DNA from: Acidimicrobiia bacterium
GTDB lineage: Bacteria; Actinomycetota; Acidimicrobiia; Spongiisociales; UBA11373
Direction: 5' to 3'
NCBI GenBank assembly: GCA_030584185.1
Contig: CP129495.1
Coordinates: forward strand, 1,595,469-1,659,468
Length of the DNA stretch: 64,000 nucleotides
A program made the translations under genes and the position numbers. Shown here piece by piece: positions 7,931 to 16,728 of this stretch. Each line of letters opens with the position of its first letter. Positions within the stretch are counted from its first letter, which is position 1. The notes under the pieces are model-generated. The model was given only the letters and a program-made list of their open reading frames with translations. It was not told the origin of the DNA and made no database searches.

Positions 7931-9616
7931 TCAAGGGAGTGCCGGATGCCACGGATCCGCCCAGAAGAGCGGCGGCGCTGTCGGAGGGAGACTCCGTGGA
8001 GGCGCCTGCGCCTCGTAGCCGGCGGCAATGGCGATCAGCGTCTCCTCGGTGAACGAGGACCCGAGGAGCTCCAGGCCGACGGGCAGCCCGGCGTCGGTGA
8101 AGCCGGCCGGGACCACCAGAGCTGGCAGCCCGCCGAGCGAGGCCGTGGCGCAGTTGCTCCCCGACTGGCGCTGCCCGATCTTCGCAGCCGGGCGACGGAT
8201 CGCCGGGTAGGCGAGGGCGTCGAGGTCGTGGGCCTCCATGAACGACTCCACGGCGCTGCGGACCTGCTCCCGCCTCCGCAGGGCGTCGCGATAGGCGGCG
8301 TCGTCGATGGTGGCCGACAGGGCCGACTGCAGGCGATCGTCGAGGGACGGGTGGTACATCCCGGTGGCAACGATGGCGGCCAGCGAGGCGAACGGGGCCT
8401 CGGGCTGCCCGGCGAGGTAGGCATCGAAGGCGGTGCGGAACTCCCGGAGGAACACCGACGTGGCACTGCCCCTGAGCCCCGCCAGGCCGGGGACGTCGCC
8501 GTTCACCACCTCGGCCCCGTGGGCCTCCATCAGGTCGAGTGCCGCCCGGACCTCCCGGACCACCTCGGGGTCGGCGTCGGCGAACAGGGACTCCAGGACG
8601 CCGATCCGCTTGCCTTCCAGACCGGTGGGGACCGCCGCCTCCAGGTAGGAACCGTTGGTGACGACGCTCTGCGGGTCGTCGGGGTCGTAGCCGGCGGTGA
8701 GGTCGAGCACGATCGCCAGGTCGGCCACCGAGCGGGCCATCGGCCCGACGGTGTCCTCGGAGAAGGAGAGCGGCATCACCCCGGTGCGTGACGAGAGCCC
8801 CTGCGTTGGACGTAGGCCGTAGAGGTGGTTGTGGGCCGACGGCACCCGGATCGAGCCGCAGGTGTCGGTGCCCAGGCCCACGGTGGCGAACTCGGCGGCG
8901 ATGGCGGCGCCGGTGCCGCCGCTGGACCCCCCCGGGTTGCGGGTCGGGTCGAAGGGGTTGCGGGTCTGGCCGCCCAGCGAGGAGACGGTGGTGATGTCCC
9001 GGGCGAACTCGTGGAGGTTGGTCTTGCCCAGGATGATCGCCCCGGCGGCGCGCAGCCTGGCAACCTGGAAGGCATCGGCCACCGGGACGAACCCTGCGAG
9101 CGCAACCGTCCCGGCGGTGGTCGGCATGTCGGCGGTCCCGATGTTGTCCTTGAGGAGGATCGGGATGCCGTGGAGCGGACTGCGCGGCCCTTGCCGTCGA
9201 CGCTCGGCGTCGAGGGCGGCTGCCTCTTCTCTGGCGCTCGGGTCGAGGGTGAGGACTGCGTTGAGCGAGGGTCCCCGGTCGTCGTAGGCGGCTATTCGGT
9301 TCAGGTAGAACTCGACCAAGGCGACGGAGGTGATCGTGCCGTCTTCCATGGCGTCCTGGATCTCCTGGATGGTGGCTCCCAGGGGGTCGAAGGGGGTGGG
9401 AAGGGGGACCGCCGCCAGGGTGGTGGTCGTGGTGGAGGTAGAAGGGGCCACCGTGGTGGTGGCCGCCGGGAGCGTCGTCGCAGCGGAGGCAGTCGGAGCG
9501 ATGGTGGAGGCGGTGGTCGAAGTCGAGCCTCCACACGCAGCCACCACGAGCACGGCGGCCAGGAAACGGATGAGGGCCCCGGGTGACCCGGGGCCCTCAT
9601 CACGAACTCGGATCAT
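7931..9616 (-). CDS. Secreted amidase-family hydrolase (lipoprotein)
   Basis: A 561-residue amidase-signature enzyme. The Ser-cisSer-Lys triad region is visible: Lys in ILLKDNIG, the Gly/Ser signature GGSSGGTGAAIA, and the nucleophile region TDTCGSIRVPS. The C-terminal part ends with PVGLELLGSSFTEETL, typical of the family. The N-terminus has a hydrophobic stretch ending VVAACGGS, a lipobox, followed by a Ser/Thr-rich linker, so the enzyme is probably anchored outside the membrane. The substrate (an amide or acylated amine) cannot be named. The start ATG overlaps the stop of the upstream lipoprotein gene (TGATG), suggesting translational coupling. A long perfect hairpin lies inside the first codons. 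Confidence 0.9.
   Translation of the reverse strand: MIRVRDEGPGSPGALIRFLAAVLVVAACGGSTSTTASTIAPTASAATTLPAATTTVAPSTSTTTTTLAAVPLPTPFDPLGATIQEIQDAMEDGTITSVALVEFYLNRIAAYDDRGPSLNAVLTLDPSAREEAAALDAERRRQGPRSPLHGIPILLKDNIGTADMPTTAGTVALAGFVPVADAFQVARLRAAGAIILGKTNLHEFARDITTVSSLGGQTRNPFDPTRNPGGSSGGTGAAIAAEFATVGLGTDTCGSIRVPSAHNHLYGLRPTQGLSSRTGVMPLSFSEDTVGPMARSVADLAIVLDLTAGYDPDDPQSVVTNGSYLEAAVPTGLEGKRIGVLESLFADADPEVVREVRAALDLMEAHGAEVVNGDVPGLAGLRGSATSVFLREFRTAFDAYLAGQPEAPFASLAAIVATGMYHPSLDDRLQSALSATIDDAAYRDALRRREQVRSAVESFMEAHDLDALAYPAIRRPAAKIGQRQSGSNCATASLGGLPALVVPAGFTDAGLPVGLELLGSSFTEETLIAIAAGYEAQAPPRSLPPTAPPLFWADPWHPALP
9569..9601 (-). terminator. 15-bp perfect hairpin at the lipoprotein/amidase junction
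   Basis: Arms GATGAGGGCCCCGGG (9569-9583) and CCCGGGGCCCTCATC (9587-9601) pair perfectly around a 3-base loop. It begins 15 bases after the stop of the small lipoprotein gene and lies within codons 6-16 of the amidase. It could terminate or attenuate transcription between the two genes, or it could be a translational roadblock. The U-tail is poor. Confidence 0.55.
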
Positions 9617-9906
9617 CAGCCGCCGAGGTCGGCGTCGCCCAGGCAGGCGAAGGCGATCTCGAAGAACTCCTCCGGGGGCTCCTCGGACGCCTCGATGGCG
9701 AACTTGATGAACTCCTCCTCACTCCACCGCTTCTCGATCTCGTCCAGGGTGCACTCGCAGAACGCCTGGTTCTGCTCGGTGGTGCATCCGCCCAGGTACG
9801 AGTTGCGGATCTCGTCGGAGTAACCCCCGTTGTCGTCGTCGCCGCAGGCTGCGGCGAGCATCGCCACCGCAACGACGGCCACGAGCATCGTGCGCCGGCG
9901 CATCAT
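9616..9906 (-). CDS. Small lipoprotein, unknown function
   Basis: 96 residues. A positively charged start, a hydrophobic core and LAAAC (lipobox, Cys about residue 21) mark a lipoprotein. The mature part is acidic, with Cys residues in the pattern GGCTTEQNQAFCECTLDEIE and a final ACLG, plausibly disulfide-bonded. No family recognised beyond small actinobacterial lipoproteins. It lies directly upstream of, and touches, the amidase gene. Confidence 0.75.
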   Translation of the reverse strand: MMRRRTMLVAVVAVAMLAAACGDDDNGGYSDEIRNSYLGGCTTEQNQAFCECTLDEIEKRWSEEEFIKFAIEASEEPPEEFFEIAFACLGDADLGG

Positions 9907-9974
9907 CGTCTCCTCCAGTCGGTTGGCGGTCAGCGTAGACCAGGGAGGCCCAGACTCCGTGGCAGACTGTCGCC

Positions 9975-11189
9975 ATGCCCTCCATCACCTCCGAGATAGG
10001 TCGACTTCGCACCGTGATGGTGCATCGCCCCGGCCCCGAACTGGCTCGTCTCACCCCCGAGAACCGGGAGCGATACCTGTTCGACGACATCCTGTGGCTG
10101 CAGCGCGCCCAGGAGGAACACGACCGGCTGGTAGGACTGCTCGAGGGCAGGGGGGTCGAGGTGCTCCAGGTGCGGGATCTCCTGCGCGACGTCCTCGACG
10201 ATCCGGGAACCCGTGGAACAGTGATCGATCGTGTGGTCACCCCGTCGCTGGTGGGAGAGCGCCTCTCCGAGCACCTGCGCCACGAGTTCCGCCAGGCCGA
10301 CACCGAGCGCCTCCTCGACGCCCTCTTCTCCGGAGTCCTCGCCTCGGAGCTCTCCGACTGGGGGCTAGGGGGGCTTTTCGCCGACTTCGCCGCCGACCGT
10401 CATCAGGCGGTGATCAGACCGCTGCCCAACATGATGTTCATGCGCGACAACGCCGCCTGGGTCGATGGCGGACTGGTGTTCTCGATCCTCGCCTGGCCGG
10501 TGCGCCGTCCCGAGTCGCTCATCGTGTCCTCCGTCTACCGCAACCACCCTCGGTTCCGGGACGTCGGCTTCCCCGTCTGGTATGGGGACCGGGAGTTCGA
10601 CACCTTCCCGGCCACAATCGAGGGTGGCGACATCCTCGTGGTCGACGACACCACCGTCCTCATCGGTTCGGGCGAGCGGACCTCACCGGCCGCCATCGAG
10701 GCCATCGCCGGCCGGCTCTTCGAGGCCAGGGCCGCCGAGCGGGTGATCGTCGCCCGATTCCCCCGGGAGCGCAGCTTCATGCACCTGGACACGGTCATCA
10801 CGCTCGTCGATCGGGATGCGGTGAACGTCTTCCCCGGGATCCTCACCGAGATGCAGGTGTTTCGGGTGGAGCCCGGCCCGATGGGCGGACTGCAGGTCTC
10901 GGAGACCGATGGGCTGCTGGCCGAGATCGAGGCGGCGCTCGGCACCCACCTGCGGGTGATCACCACCGGCGGCGACGCCGTCGGGCAGGCGCGTGAGCAG
11001 TGGGACGACGGCAACAACACCCTGGCGGTGGAGCCGGGTGTGGTGATCGCATACGCCCGCAACGTGGAGACCAACAAGCGGCTGCGAGAGGCGGGCATCG
11101 AGGTGCTCGAGCTGGACTCGTCCGAGCTGTGCCGCGGCCGGGGCGGGAGCCGTTGTCTCACCCAACCCGTCGAACGCGACCCGGTCTGA
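9975..11189 (+). CDS. arcA: Arginine deiminase
   Basis: Hydrolyses arginine to citrulline and ammonia. The 404-residue length is typical. Visible family motifs are the substrate-binding PNMMFMRD, the segment EGGDILVVDD, the catalytic HLDTVIT, the loop REQWDDGNNTL and the C-terminal nucleophile in GGSRCLTQP (Cys about 394). The rest of the ADI pathway (arcB, arcC, arcD) is not adjacent, so it may serve nitrogen supply or acid tolerance rather than a full fermentative pathway. It is a single-gene unit on the plus strand, followed by a hairpin. Confidence 0.95.
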   Translation: MPSITSEIGRLRTVMVHRPGPELARLTPENRERYLFDDILWLQRAQEEHDRLVGLLEGRGVEVLQVRDLLRDVLDDPGTRGTVIDRVVTPSLVGERLSEHLRHEFRQADTERLLDALFSGVLASELSDWGLGGLFADFAADRHQAVIRPLPNMMFMRDNAAWVDGGLVFSILAWPVRRPESLIVSSVYRNHPRFRDVGFPVWYGDREFDTFPATIEGGDILVVDDTTVLIGSGERTSPAAIEAIAGRLFEARAAERVIVARFPRERSFMHLDTVITLVDRDAVNVFPGILTEMQVFRVEPGPMGGLQVSETDGLLAEIEAALGTHLRVITTGGDAVGQAREQWDDGNNTLAVEPGVVIAYARNVETNKRLREAGIEVLELDSSELCRGRGGSRCLTQPVERDPV

Positions 11190-11210
11190 TCTGCCGGGAC
11201 CTTGCGCGAC

Positions 11211-11234
11211 GCGCTGCGGCCCGGGTCGCAGCGC
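11211..11234 (+). terminator. Hairpin between convergent genes
   Basis: GCGCTGCG (11211-11218) pairs with CGCAGCGC (11227-11234) across an 8-base loop, just after arcA and before the end of the opposing gene. It could serve both strands. No T-run. Confidence 0.45.
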
Positions 11235-11258
11235 TCGGGCCGCAGGTGCGTGGCATTC

Positions 11259-11591
11259 TCAGTCCTCGGTCGGATCCGCCTCGGTCTCCGGTGGTGGCTC
11301 GTACGCCGCCGGAGGCTCGTACGCCGCCGGAGGCTCGTACGCTGCCGCCGGAGGCTCGTACGCCGCCGCCGGCGGGGCGGCCGGCGCCCCCTTGGGCTTC
11401 TTCGGCGGTGCGAACGAGCCCCACAGGACTCCCAGGACCGCCGACACGCCCGTGTAGGTGATGAGCGCCGGGATCGACAGGGGCACGACGCTGAGCACCA
11501 TCAGCAGCAGACCCACTCCGGCTCCTGTCACCAGCCCCCAGATGAAACCCCTTATCGGGTGACGTTGCAGTGTCATCTCGCTCATCGTCAT
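11259..11591 (-). CDS. Small membrane protein with C-terminal YEPPA repeats
   Basis: 110 residues from the ATG at 11591, which has GGAGGGA just upstream. Two hydrophobic segments (about residues 14-36 and 40-60) are followed by a Lys/Pro stretch and four copies of AYEPPA, ending acidic. Topology suggests a hairpin membrane anchor with a flexible Pro/Tyr tail. The start overlaps the stop of the upstream secreted-protein gene by 4 bases (ATGA), so the two are probably one operon. Function unknown. Confidence 0.7.
   Translation of the reverse strand: MTMSEMTLQRHPIRGFIWGLVTGAGVGLLLMVLSVVPLSIPALITYTGVSAVLGVLWGSFAPPKKPKGAPAAPPAAAYEPPAAAYEPPAAYEPPAAYEPPPETEADPTED
11296..11373. repeat. Short in-gene tandem repeat (15/18-bp units)
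   Basis: About four copies of GGCTCGTACGCCGCC, with 15- or 18-base period, encode the YEPPA(A) repeats. Near-identity at DNA level suggests recent slippage and possible length variation between strains. Confidence 0.7.
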
Positions 11592-12430
11592 TCCCTCCAG
11601 GAGAGTGCGGGTCGTGCGTTGAACAGCACCCCGGTGAAGCCGGCCGCTGCCAGCATCAGGGCGAGGATCCCGGGTGGGGTGCTCAGCGGGTTGGGCCCGA
11701 CGAACTGCACCCACCCCTCACCGACGCAGTTGGGCTCCGGGTAGGACTCCATCTCGGGCAGCTCGGCGGCGCCCCACTGGTCCACCCATGCCCCCTTCGC
11801 CTTGATGAGGGCGGTGAAGGAGAACGGCAGAAGGTCACCGAAGTCGACAGAACCGGCGTTGCGGTTCTTGTCCCTGGGGTTGGGATCACCGCCGTCGTCC
11901 TGGAACACGCCCTCGGCCTTGAGGAACCAGCGGTGGTCGTGGAAGGTCTCCGGGATGCTCGACCCGTAGTAGACCAGCACTCCCCGGGTGTCGACCTTCA
12001 GCGGGTTGCTGCGGGTCATCTTCTGGTTGCCGTAGACGTCGTAGAGCGGGTCCGGGCCGCCACGATCGAACATGGCATCGACCGAGTTGCCCTTGTCGTC
12101 GTACGAGATGACGACCCCCTTGCAGGGCCCGGTGAGGCTCGAGCCGTCGTCGGCGTCGTCGAAATCACCACTCACCGCTTCGAGGAAGCCGTCCTCGGAT
12201 ACCTCGCCCACCTTGTCGTCCCAGATTCCGGCGATCCCCTCGGGGGGAAGCTCACCGATGTCCGGGATGCCGTCGCCGTTTCGATCCGTGAAGTCGTCGC
12301 GGAACTGCTCCGGGATGAACTCCATCAGGTCGACGACGGGTTCCTGATCCTCCTGAGCCAACGCCAGCTGCGGCACTCCCACCACCACCACCATGGCGAT
12401 GGCGAGGAGCAACCTGCCCAGTCTTCGCAT
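11588..12430 (-). CDS. Secreted or membrane-anchored protein of unknown function
   Basis: 280 residues from ATG 12430. A signal peptide (residues 1-25, cleavage after ALA) is followed by an acidic segment with DRNGDGIPD (residues 49-57), a calcium-binding loop of the dockerin/thrombospondin-3 type. The C-terminal 35 residues contain a hydrophobic stretch (GILALMLAAAGFTGVLF) then a basic tail, like a sorting or anchoring segment. The middle part has no recognised domain. The upstream extension to 12652 is not used because the signal peptide begins at 12430. Confidence 0.7.
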   Translation of the reverse strand: MRRLGRLLLAIAMVVVVGVPQLALAQEDQEPVVDLMEFIPEQFRDDFTDRNGDGIPDIGELPPEGIAGIWDDKVGEVSEDGFLEAVSGDFDDADDGSSLTGPCKGVVISYDDKGNSVDAMFDRGGPDPLYDVYGNQKMTRSNPLKVDTRGVLVYYGSSIPETFHDHRWFLKAEGVFQDDGGDPNPRDKNRNAGSVDFGDLLPFSFTALIKAKGAWVDQWGAAELPEMESYPEPNCVGEGWVQFVGPNPLSTPPGILALMLAAAGFTGVLFNARPALSWRE

Positions 12431-12473
12431 GTTTCCGTCCCTGCTCGTCCTACTGCGGAACGCTAGCCCACGG

Positions 12474-12644
12474 TCACGAAGGCTGCTCGTCATCGTCGCC
12501 GGCGACCAGATCGATTCGCTGACCACAGTCCTCGCAGACGTAGGTGATGACGTCTCCCGGCTCGAAGCCGAGATCGGGTGGCGGTGTGGTGACCCTATGG
12601 GCGGTACCGGCGCACTCCATGCAGGTGATGGTTTCGGGTGCCAT
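12474..12644 (-). CDS. Small zinc-ribbon protein
   Basis: 56 residues from ATG 12644. Two Cys pairs, CMEC near the start and CEDC in the second half, form a probable zinc ribbon, followed by an acidic tail. No partner domain. It sits 43 bases upstream of the secreted-protein gene on the same strand and just after the nos-operon terminator. Such proteins are common in actinobacteria and have no assigned function. Confidence 0.6.
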   Translation of the reverse strand: MAPETITCMECAGTAHRVTTPPPDLGFEPGDVITYVCEDCGQRIDLVAGDDDEQPS

Positions 12645-12694
12645 GGGGGCACAGTACGCCACCGGGCCCGCGGCGGCGAGGGTCGAGGGCTCCA

Positions 12695-12734
12695 GACGCG
12701 CCGGTGCCGCCCCTCGAGGCGGCACCGGCGCGTC
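12695..12734 (-). terminator. Terminator hairpin of the nos operon
   Basis: Perfect 17-bp stem: GACGCGCCGGTGCCGCC at 12695-12711 and its complement at 12718-12734, with a 6-base loop. It begins 8 bases after the stop of the last gene of the operon (cytochrome c). No long T-tail, as is common in GC-rich actinobacteria. Confidence 0.8.
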
Positions 12735-12742
12735 GCTGTGGC

Positions 12743-13135
12743 TCAGCCCTGGAGGGTTCGCAGGTAGGCGACTATGTCGTACAGGTCGGCCTCGGTCAGC
12801 GCCGGGTTGCCGCCCTTGGCCGGCATCGCCACACCGGTGGTGTTCTCCGGGTCGGAGGTGTCACGGCCGACGGTGACGAACGCCACCAGATCGGCATCGG
12901 ACATCCCGCCGATGAACTCGGAGTTCACGAACGGCTTGCCCAGGCCCTCGACACCGACCCCGCCCTCGCCATGGCAGGCGATGCAGGTCCCGTTGAACAG
13001 GGCCAGGCCGTTGGTGGCGTCCCCGGTGGCGGCGGCGGTCGTGGTGGTGGCCGCCGTGGTGTCGCCGCCGTCGCCTCCGCCGCATGCGGCGACTGCGATG
13101 GCGAGCGCCGCCAGGGCGATCATCGGTCGTCTCAT
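12743..13135 (-). CDS. Cytochrome c lipoprotein of the nos operon
   Basis: 130 residues from ATG 13135 (GGGAG upstream). The lipobox AVAAC is followed by a Thr/Ala linker, one haem-attachment site CIACH and a distal Met in VAMPAKGG, the layout of a monohaem class I cytochrome c. It is the last gene of the nos unit, 17 bases after nosL. In this context it is the likely electron donor to NosZ, tethered to the outer face of the membrane. Confidence 0.9.
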   Translation of the reverse strand: MRRPMIALAALAIAVAACGGGDGGDTTAATTTTAAATGDATNGLALFNGTCIACHGEGGVGVEGLGKPFVNSEFIGGMSDADLVAFVTVGRDTSDPENTTGVAMPAKGGNPALTEADLYDIVAYLRTLQG

Positions 13136-13152
13136 CTGTCTCCCTTTCGTGT

Positions 13153-13635
13153 TCATGGTGTCTGGTCGTGGGTGGAGTGGTCGTGGTCGGCCGGCATGGA
13201 GCCTGCAGTCAGCAGCAGATCGTCCCAGGTCATGACCTCGCCACCGAACTCGGTGGCGAAGCTCGTCGCCCGCTCCCGGGTGGAGAAGGCGGCTATGCCG
13301 TGGCCCATCGGGGTCACGATATCGGCGTCGTGGACGAACCAGGCCGTGGCCGCATCGAGCCACTCCGAGGTGTCGTGGTCGTGGACCCAGGCGGCGGTCT
13401 CCGAACCGAGCTCGCCCTGGCGCAGACCGTGGGCGAGCATGTCGCCGACGTCGTCGAAGGCCTTGTCCTCCCCTTCCACTTCGTAGGCGGCTGCGAACCG
13501 CTCCTCGGAGATGATCATCCCGCACTCGGTACAGACATCCCGTCCGTACACGATCTCGGGGGGTCGGCCGGCGCCGTCGTCGCCGCCGCAGGCGGTGAGA
13601 CCCAGCGCCAGCAGCAGCAGGAGAGCTCTTCTCAT
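13153..13635 (-). CDS. nosL: NosL copper-chaperone lipoprotein
   Basis: 160 residues. The lipobox LTAC is followed by the NosL signature CTECGMII (the Cys and Met residues bind Cu(I)) and a His-rich C-terminus (DHDHSTHD). NosL delivers copper to apo-NosZ for the CuZ centre. It overlaps the nosY stop by 4 bases, so it is part of the same mRNA. Confidence 0.93.
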   Translation of the reverse strand: MRRALLLLLALGLTACGGDDGAGRPPEIVYGRDVCTECGMIISEERFAAAYEVEGEDKAFDDVGDMLAHGLRQGELGSETAAWVHDHDTSEWLDAATAWFVHDADIVTPMGHGIAAFSTRERATSFATEFGGEVMTWDDLLLTAGSMPADHDHSTHDQTP

Positions 13636-14495
13636 ATGTCCTTTCCTCTCGTGAACCGGGCCCATGCCGCCGTCACCGGAAGCATCACCCACAGGACGAG
13701 CACCCCGATCAGGATCGGGTCGAGCGCATCGCCGAAGCGGTCGACTGCATAGGTCCCCGCCGGCCCGAGCACGTCGAGCGATCCCTGGAAAGAGGTGAGG
13801 GTGGCCAGCCGGAACGCCTCGACCGGATTGGCCGCCGCCGAGAAGAACAGGACCGACACCGGCATCCTGGTGGCGACGGCGGTGCCCATCAGCCCCAGGT
13901 CTCCGAGGAAGACCAGGCCCAGCCACAGGAACAGCGCCGAGCCCATCGCCACCCCCGACTTCCGGGTGAACGAGGAGACCAGCATCCCGAGTGCCAGCAT
14001 CCCGGCGGCGAGCACCCAGGAGAGGGCGGCGATGCGGGTGAAGGCGGCGGCGTCGGCCGCCCCGCCTCGCAGCCCGGTGACCAGCCCGGCGGCGCCGAAC
14101 CCGGCGGCGATCGTGGCGAACAGCGCCAGCACCAGCCCGAGGTAGGTGCCGAGGAATGCCTCGGTGCGGCTGATCGGGTGGGAGAGCAGGAACCGCAGCG
14201 TCCCCCGCTCCTGTTGGCCGGTGATGGCCTGGGCGCCGAGGGTGAGGCCCATCAGCGGGACGATCAGCTGGACCAGGGCGACCAGGGACGATGCGCTCCG
14301 GCCGAAGGCCCCGTATCCGGCGACGGTGGCGCCGGGAAGGGCCAGGTTGGCCAGGACCGCGGCCAGGCCGGCGAACGCCGCGGCGTACAGCCAGAACCAC
14401 CGGTTGCGGATGGCGTCGCGCAGCTCCTTGCGGGCGATCGTGCCCACCAGGGATGCCTCGAAGGCGGGCGGGGCAGCGCGCACGGCCGTGGTCAT
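13632..14495 (-). CDS. nosY: NosY-type ABC-2 permease
   Basis: 287 residues with about six membrane segments. The first cytoplasmic stretch contains IARKELRDAIRNRWFW, and the motif QQERGTLRFLLSHPISR is typical of NosY/ABC-2 permeases. It works with the NosF ATPase and NosD in maturation of the CuZ site. Start at ATG 14495, overlapping the nosF stop (ATGA). Confidence 0.93.
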   Translation of the reverse strand: MTTAVRAAPPAFEASLVGTIARKELRDAIRNRWFWLYAAAFAGLAAVLANLALPGATVAGYGAFGRSASSLVALVQLIVPLMGLTLGAQAITGQQERGTLRFLLSHPISRTEAFLGTYLGLVLALFATIAAGFGAAGLVTGLRGGAADAAAFTRIAALSWVLAAGMLALGMLVSSFTRKSGVAMGSALFLWLGLVFLGDLGLMGTAVATRMPVSVLFFSAAANPVEAFRLATLTSFQGSLDVLGPAGTYAVDRFGDALDPILIGVLVLWVMLPVTAAWARFTRGKDI

Positions 14496-15346
14496 CGCCA
14501 CACCTCCAGGTCGAGCACCGCGATCCCGGCGCCTTCGAGGGCGGCGACCGCCTTTCCCTTGGCCTCCGGAGGCAGGTCGACGAGCAGCCCGCGGCCGTTG
14601 AGGCGCGCCGTGTATCCGAGCGCCGCCAGGATCAGCGAGGCGGGCTCCACCGCCTCCGGGTCGAGGACCAGGTGGAGCCAGGAGCGCAGACCGAGCCTCT
14701 CCGAGAGCTCGTGAGGGGCACACTCGTCGACGGTGCGGCCCTCGTCCATCACCACCACCCGGTCGACGAGCATCGCCACCTCCTCGAGGTGATGCGACGT
14801 GATCACCAGCAGCCGATCCGGGCCCCTCAGGTCTTCGAGCAGGCGGACCGTCGACTCGCGCGAGGCGGCATCGAGGTTCGAGGTCGGCTCGTCGAGGAGC
14901 AGGACCGGCGGGTCGGGGAGCAGGGCGACGGCCAGTGCCAGGCGCTGGCGCATTCCGCCCGAGAGCGCCCCCACCCGCTTGTTGCGGTGCGGACCGAGCC
15001 CGACCCGCTCGACCGCCTCGGAGACGCCGGCGCCTTGCAGGCGGCGCAGTCCCGACGAGAAGGCGAGGGTGTCCTCGACGGTCAGGTCGTCGTAGAACCC
15101 CGGGCGCTGGGGCACATACCCGACGAGGGACCGGACCCGTTTTCCCTCGGATCGGGCGTCGAACCCGCCCACCTCGACCGTCCCCTCGTAGTGGAGGAAG
15201 CCGAGGATGCAGAGCAGCACGGTGGTCTTGCCGGCCCCGTTGGGCCCCCAGAGGGCGACGGTCGAGCCACCACCGACTTGCAGGTCGAACCCGTCGACGA
15301 CGGTCGACTTCCCGTAACGCTTGGTGAGCCCCTCGATCCGGATCAT
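14492..15346 (-). CDS. nosF: NosF ABC-transporter ATPase
   Basis: 284 residues. Walker A GPNGAGKTT, signature LSGGMRQRLA, Walker B LLLDEPTSNLD and an H-loop in ITSHHLEE are all present. It lies between nosD and nosY with 4-base overlaps, which fixes its identity as NosF. Confidence 0.94.
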   Translation of the reverse strand: MIRIEGLTKRYGKSTVVDGFDLQVGGGSTVALWGPNGAGKTTVLLCILGFLHYEGTVEVGGFDARSEGKRVRSLVGYVPQRPGFYDDLTVEDTLAFSSGLRRLQGAGVSEAVERVGLGPHRNKRVGALSGGMRQRLALAVALLPDPPVLLLDEPTSNLDAASRESTVRLLEDLRGPDRLLVITSHHLEEVAMLVDRVVVMDEGRTVDECAPHELSERLGLRSWLHLVLDPEAVEPASLILAALGYTARLNGRGLLVDLPPEAKGKAVAALEGAGIAVLDLEVWR

Positions 15347-16728
15347 GGGCGCAACCTTCGGGCCGGGCGCGACGCCGTCACCAGGAGTGCGGACATGGCG
15401 AGCATCGCCAGCGATGCCGAGATCAGGCCCCGGGCGTGGGGCGCCTCCATGCCGGCGACGGGCGGCTCCATCTCCGGCATGGAGATGAGCGGGGCCTCGT
15501 CGATCACCTTGGGTTCCGGCCGCAGGGCGGGGAAGAGCCGGGCGGTGAGGGCGATGGCACTCGCTGCCGGGGTCTCGGCGAAGAAGACGATCTCGGGATG
15601 CCGGTCGGTCAGGGTCGAGTAGAGATCGGCGAGGCGGTAGGGGATGTCACCGATGCCGTCCCCGTCGGCGTCGTAACCCCCGAAGTCGTCCCAATGGTTG
15701 CCCACGCCGTCGATGGTCCACTCATTGCCCGTGAAGGTTCCGGTTCCGCTTACACCCACCTGCTCCCGGTTGTCCACGAAGGCGTTGCCGGAGAAGTGGT
15801 TGCGTTGCACCGAGGGTGTGAACAGCACCCCCACCTGGTTGAAGGCGACCAGGTTCCCGCTGAAGTACTGGTGGACGTCGTATCCGACCGGGGAGTTGTC
15901 GAGGTAGATCCCCACGCGGTTCCCCACGAAGCGGTTCCCATCTGCGGTGACGCCGTCGACATCCTTGAGGCCGAGCCCGTAACCGGAGGGACCGTGGTTG
16001 CCCGCCACCACGTTGTCCCGGAACTCGATGTCGCTCGAGTACATGAGGTAGGCGCCGACCGAGTTCCCCTCGAGTTGGTTCCTCTCGACGATCACACCAT
16101 GGTCGTACATGAAGTGCAGCCCGTACCTGCCTCCGGTGAAACGATTGTCGCGGACCACGGTCCCGTCCGAGAACCAGATCACGCTGTCGCGACCGCCGGC
16201 AACGGTGTTGCCCTCGACCAGCGAACCGGGGCTCTCCCACAGCCTCAGGGCGTCGCCCCTCCGTCCCACCTCGAGATCCTTGGCCCCGATGACGTTGCGG
16301 CGCACCACCGTTCCCGGAGACTCCCGCGAGAAGACTCCGAACAACACGTCCTCGAAGACGCAGTCCTCGACGGTGAGTCCGGGTGCCGCCGTGGCGCTGA
16401 CGGCGGCGTTCTCCCGGTCCAGGGAGTCCCCGGTGGACCGGATCTCAAGGCGCTTGAGGACGACGCCGCCGGAGGTCACCTCGATGGTGTTGCCTTCGCC
16501 GAGCCCGTCCACTATCGCCACACCCCCGCCGTCGATCGTGATCGGCTTGTCGATGACGACCCTTCCCCGGTAGGTCCCCGGGGCGAGGGTCAGGGTTCCC
16601 CACGAAGGCGTGGCGTCGATCAGGGCCTGCAGGTCGACATTCGCTTCGGCCACGACGGGGGATCCCGACGAGAACGCCAGCGAAGCGGCCAGCAGCGACG
16701 CCCCGATCGCCGGGATGAAGGCACTCAC
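15343..16728 (-). CDS. nosD: NosD periplasmic/extracytoplasmic copper-site maturation protein
   Basis: 461 residues from GTG 16728, which overlaps the upstream stop as GTGA. An N-terminal signal peptide is followed by a right-handed parallel beta-helix: repeated short strands with N-x-V/F patterns such as DNRFTG, GNTVAGG, ERNQLEGN and GNRFVGN. A C-terminal membrane anchor ends in a basic RRLRP tail. NosD acts with NosFY and NosL in assembling CuZ of N2O reductase. Confidence 0.94.
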   Translation of the reverse strand: MSAFIPAIGASLLAASLAFSSGSPVVAEANVDLQALIDATPSWGTLTLAPGTYRGRVVIDKPITIDGGGVAIVDGLGEGNTIEVTSGGVVLKRLEIRSTGDSLDRENAAVSATAAPGLTVEDCVFEDVLFGVFSRESPGTVVRRNVIGAKDLEVGRRGDALRLWESPGSLVEGNTVAGGRDSVIWFSDGTVVRDNRFTGGRYGLHFMYDHGVIVERNQLEGNSVGAYLMYSSDIEFRDNVVAGNHGPSGYGLGLKDVDGVTADGNRFVGNRVGIYLDNSPVGYDVHQYFSGNLVAFNQVGVLFTPSVQRNHFSGNAFVDNREQVGVSGTGTFTGNEWTIDGVGNHWDDFGGYDADGDGIGDIPYRLADLYSTLTDRHPEIVFFAETPAASAIALTARLFPALRPEPKVIDEAPLISMPEMEPPVAGMEAPHARGLISASLAMLAMSALLVTASRPARRLRP

